DNA from: Clostridium sp. UBA4548
GTDB lineage: Bacteria; Bacillota; Clostridia; Clostridiales; Clostridiaceae
Assembly: GCF_002387895.1 (NCBI RefSeq)
Contig: NZ_DGLI01000001.1
Span: 11,705 to 75,704 of the forward strand
Length of the DNA stretch: 64,000 nucleotides
Direction of reading: 5' to 3'
Under the pieces are notes generated by a model. It was given only the letters and a program-made list of their open reading frames with translations. It was not told the DNA's origin and ran no database searches. The position numbers were made by a program, and so were the translations under genes. Numbering within the stretch: the stretch's first letter is position 1; each line of letters starts with the position of its first letter. This document shows positions 26,179 through 34,037 of the stretch, in pieces.

Positions 26179-27180
26179 TTAGCTATTTATAATCTCATTT
26201 ATTATAGGAATTTGTTGTTCAATTCTAGATTTACTTTGCAAAATGTAATTTTTCATCCACTCATTCAAATTTGACAAATCAAAGCTACGATGTATCCCTA
26301 TATAAACAATGATTTCTCTGAGCTGAAGAAATATAGGTATTTGTTTTAACCAGTACTCATCTATAGAATTTTCTTTAGAATAACCTTTCATAAAGCTTTC
26401 CATAAACCGTTGTGCCTGAGCTTGCCTCTCATCTATGCTATCATCTAAGAAGATATAGATAATGTAAAATAATTGGATAGCTATATCTTCTACAAACCAA
26501 CTATATTGACACTCATCAAAATCAAAAATATTAATCCCTTCATCACTTACTATAAAGTTTCCAACATTAATATCTCCATGAATAATTCCAAATGAATTTG
26601 AATCTTTACTGAATTGATTAATTCTATTTACTATAGCCTCATAACTTTCATAGACTTTATATTGATCAACAGGAATAAATTTCTTTATATTTTGTAAATA
26701 GTAGTTTTCTGTCCATTCTGGTCTTTGAATTTCTTTTATTGAAGGTATATACCTCTTAGCTAAAAAATGTATTTTCCCTGTTACTCTGCCACATTGCTCA
26801 AATAATTCATCATTGCTAATACATTCAGGATATCCAATTTTCTTGCCAATAGCTTTCTCAAATGATGTAACAATAAAGTATGAATCTTTTACATAAATTC
26901 TTTCTGTTAATCTATCATGTATAGAACGGATAGGCTTTGAAGCTAATACTCCATTGTTAACTAAGTATAAAATCCAATCTAGTTCACCTCTCACCATTTC
27001 CTCTTTTCGATGTGAGCTATGAGTTAATCTTAAAATGTATGATATACCTTGTTTTTTATATTCATAAATAAAATTTTGAAAATCTCCAATTAAGTTTATA
27101 GCTAAAATATCTACTCCAAACCTCTTTGCAGCTTCCTTTAACATATCTTCACTTAATAATTCCTTTACTTCCTTCTTCAA
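26179..27180 (-). CDS. APH/choline kinase-like phosphotransferase
   Basis: Protein of 333 aa of the aminoglycoside phosphotransferase fold. The catalytic loop is GIIHGDINVGNFIV (HGDxxxxN) and the metal-binding DFD is in INIFDFDECQYSW. The N-lobe lysine/arginine strand is SYILRLT. It resembles SrkA/homoserine kinase II-like proteins more than proven aminoglycoside kinases. The preferred start is the TTG at 27180, 8 nt after GGGG; a GTG three codons earlier overlaps that site. Confidence 0.88.
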   Translation of the reverse strand: MKKEVKELLSEDMLKEAAKRFGVDILAINLIGDFQNFIYEYKKQGISYILRLTHSSHRKEEMVRGELDWILYLVNNGVLASKPIRSIHDRLTERIYVKDSYFIVTSFEKAIGKKIGYPECISNDELFEQCGRVTGKIHFLAKRYIPSIKEIQRPEWTENYYLQNIKKFIPVDQYKVYESYEAIVNRINQFSKDSNSFGIIHGDINVGNFIVSDEGINIFDFDECQYSWFVEDIAIQLFYIIYIFLDDSIDERQAQAQRFMESFMKGYSKENSIDEYWLKQIPIFLQLREIIVYIGIHRSFDLSNLNEWMKNYILQSKSRIEQQIPIINEIINS

Positions 27181-27270
27181 TTTTTCCACCCCCTGCTGAA
27201 ATAATTTATACTTACGATATTTATAAATTGATTCATAAATCCTTTAGTAAATAATTTCCTTATAGCTTAT

Positions 27271-27301
27271 ACTTTACCATGTGGTTAATGTGAAAAATTG
27301 C
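27271..27301 (-). promoter_or_regulatory. Dispersed promoter module, copy E
   Basis: Minus strand -35 TTCACA, 17-bp spacer TTAACCACATGGTAAAG, -10 TATAAG. Located 85 bp before the APH-like gene. No terminator half, but the downstream flank TAAGGAAATTATTTACTAAAGG is shared with copy C. Confidence 0.65.
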
Positions 27302-27345
27302 AACTTACTTATTTAACTAATGTTTAATGTTTTTTCTATCTTAGT

Positions 27346-27426
27346 TTATCTTTGTCTTTTCTTATATAATTTAGAAATGTAAGAACCAATTATGCCTACA
27401 GCTACTCCAATAATAAAACTCTCCAT
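27346..27426 (-). CDS. 26-aa single-helix membrane peptide
   Basis: Complete micro-ORF: ATG, 26 codons, TAA. The product MESFIIGVAVGIIGSYISKL ending YKKRQR has one glycine-rich membrane helix with a basic tail. A textbook GGAGGGG lies 5 nt before the ATG, which argues against chance. Similar short hydrophobic proteins are often missed. Function unknown. Confidence 0.6.
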   Translation of the reverse strand: MESFIIGVAVGIIGSYISKLYKKRQR

Positions 27427-27496
27427 ATTAACCCCTCCACATATTACTTTGCCCTATATTATAATCTTGCTTTAACATACTCTTACTTCTAATTAT

Positions 27497-27540
27497 TTGT
27501 TTCACTTTCATATTAATTAGAATGATTTCTATACTTTAGT
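27497..27540 (-). pseudogene. Fossil fragment of a 23124-like gene
   Basis: About 43 bp match 23550-23592 at roughly 85 percent by eye, encoding SIEIILINMKVKQII versus QIIEFIPINMQVKEI in the intact protein. No frame extends on either side. Confidence 0.5.
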
Positions 27541-27584
27541 TCTTAAATAAGAAGATTCAGGACTAAAGTAAAATTGTAACAGCA

Positions 27585-28007
27585 CTAAATTTGGATATTG
27601 CTTATTAATTTTCCCAATGCAATTAAATTATGTTCCCATGTCAAGTATTCTTTAGCTTCATCATAAGAGCACCATTTATACTCCTCATGTTCCTCAGATA
27701 ATTTTACTTCAGGTATATTTTCAACTTCAGCTGCAAAACAAAAATCTTGCATATCCATTAATACACTGTTTTTGGGTTCTTTATACTTAAATGTGTACTC
27801 TAAATCTCTAATTAACTTGATATTACTTATTCCTGTCTCTTCCCAAACCTCTCTCAGTACAGTTTCTATGGAGTTTTCCCCAGTTTCAACACCACCACAT
27901 ACTGGTTGCCAGTAACTGCTCCTTTCAGGAGTACGTTTTAAAATAAGTACTTTAAAACATGGATTTTTACAAAAGACAAATACTTGCACATTAACTCTTT
28001 GAACCAC
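27585..28007 (-). CDS. NUDIX hydrolase (NudB-like)
   Basis: Protein of 140 aa. QVFVFCKNPCFKVLILKRTP precedes Nudix box GGVETGENSIETVLREVWEETGI, and WCSYDEAKEYL is typical of dihydroneopterin triphosphate/dATP pyrophosphatases. It starts with GTG, 8 nt after GAGGTG. Module B lies about 200 bp upstream. Confidence 0.9.
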   Translation of the reverse strand: MVQRVNVQVFVFCKNPCFKVLILKRTPERSSYWQPVCGGVETGENSIETVLREVWEETGISNIKLIRDLEYTFKYKEPKNSVLMDMQDFCFAAEVENIPEVKLSEEHEEYKWCSYDEAKEYLTWEHNLIALGKLISNIQI

Positions 28008-28029
28008 TAAATCATCACCTCAACATTAG

Positions 28030-28110
28030 AAAATATATTAATTATTTCTTAAAACTTTTTTCTTCTTCAACACTAACTTTTACTTTTTCAAATAAACTTC
28101 TCCTCACCAA
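28030..28110 (-). pseudogene. GNAT 5'-end fossil
   Basis: Reads (E)KVKVSVEEEKSFKK-stop-LIYF, matching the N-terminus KVEFSVAEEKDLQEIINIFY of the GNAT gene at 28966. The DNA similarity extends into the flank (AATAAAGTT), so this is a remnant of a duplicated segment. Confidence 0.55.
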
Positions 28111-28197
28111 CTTACTATTTTGTATGATTTAAATAAAGTTTAAAAACTTCAATTACGCTAATTTACAAAATTTGTAGCAAGTACTTTCCTTACTAGC

Positions 28198-28233
28198 TAT
28201 ATTTTACCATGAGGTTAATGTAAAAATATACCT
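28198..28233 (-). promoter_or_regulatory. Dispersed promoter module, copy B
   Basis: Minus strand -35 TTTACA, 17-bp spacer TTAACCTCATGGTAAAA, -10 TATAGC. Directed to the NUDIX gene at 27585. Confidence 0.7.
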
Positions 28234-28270
28234 GAAATCTTATACTATTTGCACAAATGAAAAAATAAAG

Positions 28271-28304
28271 ACAATTCACATCTAAGCTTAGATGTGAATT
28301 GTCT
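28271..28304 (-). terminator. Terminator half of module B
   Basis: Perfect 17-bp inverted repeat GACAATTCACATCTAAG / CTTAGATGTGAATTGTC with TTTATTTTTT on the minus-strand 3' side, 55 bp after the stop of the gene at 28359. The preceding ATTTGTGCAAAT is conserved with modules A and C. Confidence 0.85.
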
Positions 28305-28358
28305 ATAAATTTATTTTAGTCGTTAAATTAGAAAATTCCGAACAAATCACTATATTTA

Positions 28359-28736
28359 TTAATCACTTTTCTTTTTTTCAAATACCAAACTACCAAAAGT
28401 AGAACCAAAGGAAATAGCTATAGAACTAAAAAGCTTATCCGCTATCCTTAATTCACCTTTGGTTAGATATATAAGCAAAACAGTCAAACTCCAAATAACA
28501 ATAAAGCTAATGCTAAATCTCAATATCATTTTTCTTATTATAATCCATTTTAATTTTATAATTTTATAAAATATAGTGATTATAAAGTCAACAACCAATA
28601 CCAGTAGAATTACTAAGTAACCCTTTCCAAACTTAAAAGCAAAAGGAATTTCTATATTTTTATAAATAATAAATAGCAAAATTGCAGTATATATAACAAA
28701 TGCAACTGATAAAGCTTTTCTTATGTTATCCCACAT
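28359..28736 (-). CDS. Small membrane protein, unknown
   Basis: Protein of 125 aa with four hydrophobic segments (about 8-26, 36-57, 66-90 and 100-115) and a basic end (KKKSD). Not recognised. GGAG lies 14 nt before the ATG with an ATG-TAA minimal uORF between, which is unusual and may lower translation. Confidence 0.65.
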   Translation of the reverse strand: MWDNIRKALSVAFVIYTAILLFIIYKNIEIPFAFKFGKGYLVILLVLVVDFIITIFYKIIKLKWIIIRKMILRFSISFIVIWSLTVLLIYLTKGELRIADKLFSSIAISFGSTFGSLVFEKKKSD

Positions 28737-28965
28737 AGTTTTTACATTCTCTCCTTAACTGTGATATTCATAATAAACTAATTATGCTCTGTTTTATCAT
28801 AGATAATCCACTAAAAGTTATAGGTATAAATGTTAGTTTGTAACAAGTAAAAAACTTAACCTATCACTACTTAAGAATATTAATTAGTTCGCTTAATATA
28901 ACAAGTATGCCTTAATTAATTAGTTGACTTTAAATATAAATTCCTATGATAATTTAGTCATTGCT

Positions 28966-29466
28966 TCAAAGCTTCTTTTCCATAAGATAAAATTTTCCTT
29001 TTCTCCAAATTGCCTGTCCTACTTTCGAGTAACCATTTTTATAATACATTTTTAAGGCAAATGGATTTAGTGAAAAAGCATCCAATCTTATAGTCTCTAC
29101 ACCTTCATTTTTTAACTTCTTTTCAATATGATTTAAAGTTACTGCTCCTATACCCTGATTTTCAAACTTGGGATTTACGCACATTCTATGAATTACTGCA
29201 TAAGTTGCATTTGGATATTTCCAATTTCCATTAGTATACTCTTCATCACATTCATCATTCACAACATATACACAAGCTAGCTCACTATGAATCTTACCAA
29301 CATAAAGCTCTTTATTTCTGATGTCATTTTCAATGGTGTATTTATCTGGATATACTTCGTCCCATTGGAATATATTATGTTTGTTCATCTCTTCAATTGC
29401 ATCATAAAATATGTTAATTATTTCTTGCAAATCTTTTTCTTCCGCAACACTAAATTCTACTTTCAC
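28966..29466 (-). CDS. GNAT acetyltransferase
   Basis: Protein of 166 aa. It has motif A VIHRMCVNPKFENQGIGAVTLNHIE and motif B PFALKMYYKNGYSKVGQAIWR. The N-terminus with HNIFQWDEVYPDK is typical of a clostridial GNAT group. GTG start with GAGG about 12 nt upstream. A decayed copy of its first codons lies at 28030. Confidence 0.9.
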   Translation of the reverse strand: MKVEFSVAEEKDLQEIINIFYDAIEEMNKHNIFQWDEVYPDKYTIENDIRNKELYVGKIHSELACVYVVNDECDEEYTNGNWKYPNATYAVIHRMCVNPKFENQGIGAVTLNHIEKKLKNEGVETIRLDAFSLNPFALKMYYKNGYSKVGQAIWRKGKFYLMEKKL

Positions 29467-29515
29467 TAATGATTTTCGCCTCTACAAACTCCTGTTCTCA
29501 ATAACTTAAATAAAG

Positions 29516-30424
29516 TTAAAATATTAATGTTTTTAAATTATTAATTACTATATCTGGTCTTTCCAAATAGATCTCATGTTCACTATTTTCAGCAATTACT
29601 AATCTTCCTTGCTCTGAAAGTCGTGATAACTCAATTTGTAGTTTGCGCCACTGACTTTCATATAAAATTGCCTCTTTCTCTGGAACATTGTATTTTATCC
29701 ATTCTTTTTCTGCTACCTTATTATCTCTTGCTATTACTATTAAAGGTATATTAGGGAATTCAGTAATACTCCTAATTTCATTACTATCTACATTCCAATT
29801 TTGAAATTCCTCTGCAATAGTTTTATGAAGCATGGAACTAGTGAAAAATTCTTCTACAGCTTTCATATCTTCATCACTTATACGATTTTCATAAGCTGAA
29901 ATTATACCTCTATTCTGTTGCCCTAATTCTTCTTTTGATTTCTTTGAAGAATCAATATTATTCTCTATCATTTTATCTATTGCAATAAGAGAATTCATCA
30001 CTGGTGTATGAAGCATGTACAATTGTTCGAAATTGAAGGAAGTAGAGTCAAGTAATACAACACCTTTTAATTTATAAGGATACATTTTGGCATAGTGTTG
30101 TACACACAGCCCTTCAAAAGAATGTCCCATTAAGATAAATTTATCTCTTATGCCTATGTTTTCTAAAAGACAATTTAATTCTTCTGCAATATTTTTAGTA
30201 GTTCTAGGAGTTTTAGGGGCCTGGCTGTTCCCATATCCACATCTATGGTATAAAACAACAGTAAAATCCTCTTTTAAATCTTCCACAATAGAATACCAAT
30301 CATAAAATGAGCTCCCTATGCCTGTTTCTATAACAAGCATTTTTTTACCATTACCCAAAATTTTATATTCTAAATCTACTTCATTCCGCTCTTTCTTATG
30401 AAGTTTTTTCCATATTAGTTCCAT
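29516..30424 (-). CDS. Alpha/beta hydrolase
   Basis: Protein of 302 aa. The nucleophile elbow is GHSFEG, the oxyanion region ETGIGSSFYDW, and the catalytic histidine is near the end in ENSEHEIY. The cap region is helical. The ribosome binding site is a run of ten G residues 11 nt before the ATG, see findings. It is followed upstream by a second alpha/beta hydrolase gene, suggesting a paralogous pair. Substrate unknown. Confidence 0.9.
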   Translation of the reverse strand: MELIWKKLHKKERNEVDLEYKILGNGKKMLVIETGIGSSFYDWYSIVEDLKEDFTVVLYHRCGYGNSQAPKTPRTTKNIAEELNCLLENIGIRDKFILMGHSFEGLCVQHYAKMYPYKLKGVVLLDSTSFNFEQLYMLHTPVMNSLIAIDKMIENNIDSSKKSKEELGQQNRGIISAYENRISDEDMKAVEEFFTSSMLHKTIAEEFQNWNVDSNEIRSITEFPNIPLIVIARDNKVAEKEWIKYNVPEKEAILYESQWRKLQIELSRLSEQGRLVIAENSEHEIYLERPDIVINNLKTLIF

Positions 30425-30435
30425 ATCAATCGATT

Positions 30436-30445
30436 CCCCCCCCCC
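30436..30445 (-). promoter_or_regulatory. G10 homopolymer at the ribosome binding site
   Basis: Ten consecutive C on the plus strand (G on the transcript), 11 nt before the ATG of the hydrolase gene. It is the only candidate Shine-Dalgarno element there. Such tracts change length by slippage. Confidence 0.7.
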
Positions 30446-30487
30446 TATTTATTACAACACAATTAATTCTTTCATCTACCACCAAAT

Positions 30488-31213
30488 TTATTTAATCATC
30501 TCTTTTATTGCATCAATTACTACATGTGGCTTGTCCTTCTGAATATAATGACCACAATCCTCTACAATAATGTGTTTGCTATAATTTGATAAGGTTGCTA
30601 AGTCCCTTTGATAGTTTCGCCAAGTTTCTTCTGTAATCACAGAAGATTCTTGCCCCTTATGGTCTGCTGTAAGGACAATTATTGGAATACTCCTCAATGT
30701 ATCCTTTTTTCTTGTATCTTTCACTTGCTTGCCACTAATTAATAGTCCATCAAAACTTTGTTCTTCATCAATCAATTGTCTTTTAAACAATTCTATTTCT
30801 TTTGAAGTACAGCGTTTCACCCTATCCTCAAACTGATTTTCGTGTGAACTATCAACGAATATAATACCTGCCACTTCTTTAGGGTATGTAGCTGCAAATA
30901 GCCTTGCATTATACCCTCCAATTGAATGAGCCACTAAGATATAAGGGCCTCTAACCTTGGCTTTATTTAAAACAATGTGTAACTCATGTGCTTGATCTAA
31001 GCTAGTTCTTGGCAAGTCATCTGCATCACTATTTCCAAGGCCTAGCCTATCGTAGGAAAATGTACTTGTATGTTTTGAAATTTGATTTTGCACCACCTTC
31101 CAATCATCCTGTGTACAACCTAGCCCTGACTCAAATACAACAGTTGGATCCCCAGTTCCACAACAATTCACGCATATATTCAATGGTTTCATTTTATTTA
31201 TTTCTATAAACAT
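30488..31213 (-). CDS. Alpha/beta hydrolase
   Basis: Protein of 241 aa. Oxyanion strand VFESGLGCTQDDW, nucleophile elbow VAHSIGGYNARL, acid in IIVLTADHKG and histidine in VEDCGHYIQKDKP. This is the common esterase/prolyl aminopeptidase-like fold. GGGGG lies 7 nt before the ATG. The 64-bp gap to the next hydrolase contains the G10 tract. Confidence 0.92.
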   Translation of the reverse strand: MFIEINKMKPLNICVNCCGTGDPTVVFESGLGCTQDDWKVVQNQISKHTSTFSYDRLGLGNSDADDLPRTSLDQAHELHIVLNKAKVRGPYILVAHSIGGYNARLFAATYPKEVAGIIFVDSSHENQFEDRVKRCTSKEIELFKRQLIDEEQSFDGLLISGKQVKDTRKKDTLRSIPIIVLTADHKGQESSVITEETWRNYQRDLATLSNYSKHIIVEDCGHYIQKDKPHVVIDAIKEMIK

Positions 31214-31275
31214 AAAATCCCCCTAACTTCCTTATCCCTGCATCTCTATATTATAATTTTGCTTTTTCTACACAG

Positions 31276-31827
31276 CTAATCCAATTCAATTAAAACACTT
31301 TTATATACCCCTTCGCCAAAACCATAGTTAACTTCAATAGAGCTATTATTTAACCAGTTTAAGCCATAAGCATTACTTGAGAATGGTCTATAATTATCAT
31401 CAGTAGATTCAACAACCTTTAAATCCTTTACTAGTATTAATCCTTTTCTTTCATAAAAGCTAATAATTCCGCTATTAAAAAAAGTTCCCTCTTTTACGAT
31501 TAGAGTTTTTGAAGAATTAGGTGAAGGAAAATAAAAGTATCTAGGCTGAGTATTGGTAATTAATGAAAATAATAAACTCATTGTGATAAATGTAATTGCA
31601 ATAAAATTCATTAGGCTCTTTAAAGTCCTATTTAATCTTGGGTTTATTAACCTCAAGATAGATATGATAATCAAAGCATTTAATATTAAATTAATTGGAT
31701 TTTGATTAATACTAAAAATTAAAATATATAGAGAAAAAACCTTATTCAAGAATAATAAAGCTCCTTTAATTATTAGTAAAATTAATAAGTTAATCCTTAA
31801 TCTTTTGTTATTTAAAGACTTCTCCAT
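31276..31827 (-). CDS. Membrane-anchored protein, DUF5412-like (tentative)
   Basis: Protein of 183 aa with N-terminal membrane helices (about 12-28, 33-58 and 72-92) and an extracytoplasmic C-terminal part: SSKTLIVKEGTFFNSG, DDNYRPFS and IEVNYGFGEGVYKSVLIELD. This pattern resembles DUF5412 proteins, but I am not certain. GAGG precedes the ATG. It sits between two hydrolases and another small membrane protein. Confidence 0.6.
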   Translation of the reverse strand: MEKSLNNKRLRINLLILLIIKGALLFLNKVFSLYILIFSINQNPINLILNALIIISILRLINPRLNRTLKSLMNFIAITFITMSLLFSLITNTQPRYFYFPSPNSSKTLIVKEGTFFNSGIISFYERKGLILVKDLKVVESTDDNYRPFSSNAYGLNWLNNSSIEVNYGFGEGVYKSVLIELD

Positions 31828-31905
31828 ACTTTTTAGCCTCTCACTTTCCTAGTTTGCTTTACTACTTACATAGAACTTCTTGCTGCTATTACCAATTGAA
31901 ACAAA

Positions 31906-32280
31906 CTAATCTCTTATCTTCATTCTTTTATTCCTAAGCCTTTGAATCACAGTTATTATCCCTATGACCAATATATATATTAGACTTATCCACCATAGCA
32001 TTATTATAAATGAATGAAATTTTTGCCACATATGCCCCATTTCATCTGCATATAAAAATTTAAACCCATAATCATCATACCAATTATAGGATAGATTGCT
32101 ATTAGTGATTTTATAGATGTTGCTTAATAATTGAATATCCTTTGTTCTTACAATAGCCACTGTTGGGTCATTATTAAAAGAAACTTGGATAGTATAAAAT
32201 TTAAAATATGATAACATAGTAAAAATAATAACAAAAATAGTCGTTATTATTTTTTTTGAATTTACATGCTTTTTACTCAT
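31906..32280 (-). CDS. Small two-helix membrane protein, unknown
   Basis: Protein of 124 aa with helices at about 12-30 and 90-112, an extracytoplasmic middle and a basic tail (RLRNKRMKIRD). I start at the ATG at 32280, with GGAG 6 nt upstream; an upstream ATG would add 17 residues without a site. Not recognised. Confidence 0.65.
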   Translation of the reverse strand: MSKKHVNSKKIITTIFVIIFTMLSYFKFYTIQVSFNNDPTVAIVRTKDIQLLSNIYKITNSNLSYNWYDDYGFKFLYADEMGHMWQKFHSFIIMLWWISLIYILVIGIITVIQRLRNKRMKIRD

Positions 32281-32387
32281 CCTAAGCTCCACCCCTTCAA
32301 TATTATGCTTTGTACCAAAGTTAAGTATCATTGTTACTGAAATTTTACTTATTAAATATAAACAATTGAAGCCTTGTATGTAACTAT

Positions 32388-32804
32388 TTATACATCCTCT
32401 GAATCAATTACTTTATAGCCATTTTGAATCAATGTTTCATCAAATAAGCCTCTACCTTTAATTAGTTTTCCTGAAAAGCTACCATCATAAATTTGATTAA
32501 CTCCACAAGTTGGACTTCTTGATTGCAGAATTGCTAAATCAATATTCTCATCTTTTATTTTATCTAATGCCACTTTAATACCGTGTTCATACTCTTTATG
32601 AACAACTCTACCATTACATTCAGTAACACATCCATTTACTATTTCCGAAGAAGCTCTTGGAATGCTCATTCCTCCTAATATTTCTGGGCAAATTTCAATT
32701 ATTTCTTTACCCTTTAAGAATTCTACAACTCTTGGATTTAAGTTATTTCCACCATTATACTTACAGTTACATCCTATAATGCATGCACTAACTAATACTT
32801 TCAT
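32388..32804 (-). CDS. DUF523 family protein
   Basis: Protein of 138 aa of the DUF523/YbbK family. SACIIGCNCKYNGGNN, CPEILGGMSIPRASSEI and LQSRSPTCGVNQIYDGSFSG are diagnostic, with conserved cysteines that probably bind a metal or cluster. GGAGAGG precedes the ATG. The biochemical role is unknown. Confidence 0.93.
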   Translation of the reverse strand: MKVLVSACIIGCNCKYNGGNNLNPRVVEFLKGKEIIEICPEILGGMSIPRASSEIVNGCVTECNGRVVHKEYEHGIKVALDKIKDENIDLAILQSRSPTCGVNQIYDGSFSGKLIKGRGLFDETLIQNGYKVIDSEDV

Positions 32805-32855
32805 ATTTAATACCTCTCCAAATTCCTGTTATCTTCCACTCTGCAAATTGGAACT

Positions 32856-33566
32856 TTATTTAATTATTTCTAGCAATTCGCTTAGGGATTTAATCTCAAT
32901 AAAATTCTTCTTATTAATATCACTATTATATTTACGATTTATAAAAACTGGTGTGAATCCAAAATTTTCAGCCCCTAGAACATCTGCTTCAAAGTTATCC
33001 CCAACGAAGTATACTTGTCCCTTTTCCACTGTGGTATCAGCTTCTTTAATATCATCAAATACAACTTTAAATAAATCTTTATGTGGCTTCCTTAATTTAT
33101 AATCTGCGCTAAAATGTATATTAACAAAATACTTTTCTAAATCATATTGATTAATGAACTTTTTCATTACATTCTTTTTAAATATGGTGTTACTTAGTAA
33201 ATAAATTGGAATTCCTAACAAATTAAGTTGCTCTAAAGTAGAAATAGTGTCATTAAACAGTTCAGTAGCATTCATTTCAATTGCACAATTAAATAAAATT
33301 TCTTCTACTGAAAAATTCACTTTAAAACCATATTTATTCTTAAAATCTAAAAGTTCGTCCTCAAATGCCAGTTCTGAATTATCCTCACTTCTTTTATCAT
33401 AAAGCCCTTTCCAATATGTAGAAGCATAATGTAGAAATTCAACCTTATCAGTATCTTTTGATAAGATATTTTCATGTAAATACAATAAACCCGAATTAAA
33501 ATCAAATTTAATATCATGAAGTATTGTCTCAAATAAATCAAAGACAATAACTTTTGTTTTTGCCAT
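32856..33566 (-). CDS. HAD-superfamily hydrolase
   Basis: Protein of 236 aa. Motif I is VIVFDLFETILHD, motif II IYLLSNTIF, motif III/IV LRKPHKDLF and YFVGDNFEADVLGAENFG. DLFET instead of DxDGT is usual in haloacid-dehalogenase-type and YjjG members. The start is the ATG at 33566 after AGGAGGGG. Promoter-like repeat F lies 70 bp upstream. Confidence 0.92.
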   Translation of the reverse strand: MAKTKVIVFDLFETILHDIKFDFNSGLLYLHENILSKDTDKVEFLHYASTYWKGLYDKRSEDNSELAFEDELLDFKNKYGFKVNFSVEEILFNCAIEMNATELFNDTISTLEQLNLLGIPIYLLSNTIFKKNVMKKFINQYDLEKYFVNIHFSADYKLRKPHKDLFKVVFDDIKEADTTVEKGQVYFVGDNFEADVLGAENFGFTPVFINRKYNSDINKKNFIEIKSLSELLEIIK

Positions 33567-33635
33567 AAAACCCCTCCTAACCATCAGGTTCTTTTGATAA
33601 CCATGTTTTATAATTGCCCAATCTCCACCAGTATC

Positions 33636-33669
33636 ATTTTACCATATAATTACTGTAATAATATACCTT
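33636..33669 (-). promoter_or_regulatory. Dispersed promoter-like repeat, copy F
   Basis: Minus-strand GGTATATTATTACAGTAA then TTATATGGTAAAAT, followed by GATACT at the -10 position. Same sequence as copy G, since both lie at the edge of the 1.5-kb CAP duplication. Points to the HAD gene. Confidence 0.55.
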
Positions 33670-33886
33670 AACTTCTAACTACTTATATCTCAAGTGAAAG
33701 TATTATGCTCTATATCTAAATATTCTAGGAAAAACTCACAGATATATAACCCCTCTTCCCAGCCCCCTTTGATTTGAAGCTTTTTATAATTCATTAGTAC
33801 AAATAAGTTATTGATTTTAGGCTTTATAAAACTGTTATCTTAATAATAAAATCTTAGTTGGATAATCTTACCCTTATTATGAAACT

Positions 33887-33997
33887 CTTGGACAGGGGTT
33901 GTTTTAGCTTTTCTCCCATGTTAAGATATGTTCATCAGCAAGGCACCGAAGAAATAAAAGCTACTGATTGCCACAAGGAGTTACACATACCCCCAAG
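33887..33997 (+). ncRNA. Structured 5' leader of CAP gene 1 (candidate cis-regulatory RNA)
   Basis: The 150 nt before the CAP start are conserved in both copies. Two helices are evident: CTTGG/CCAAG extended by GGG/CCC (33887-33897 with 33990-33997) closing the domain, and TAGCTTTT/AAAAGCTA (33905-33912 with 33956-33963). A possible pseudoknot pairs TCAG with CTGA and GGCA with TGCC. It fits no riboswitch consensus I could recall. Confidence 0.5.
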
Positions 33998-34037
33998 GAA
34001 ATAAGCAGCAAAATAAAAAATAAGGAGTTGTTGATAT

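Noticed and set aside
26179..27180. Calling the kinase at 26179 an aminoglycoside resistance gene
   Set aside because: Only the general APH fold is visible; the catalytic and substrate-loop text fits SrkA/homoserine kinase II-like proteins equally well.
33887..33997. Identification of the CAP leader as a c-di-GMP or c-di-AMP riboswitch
   Set aside because: Key conserved blocks of these classes (for instance the GEMM tetraloop receptor region or the GGGGAC..GGGGTGA blocks) are not present; left as unidentified.
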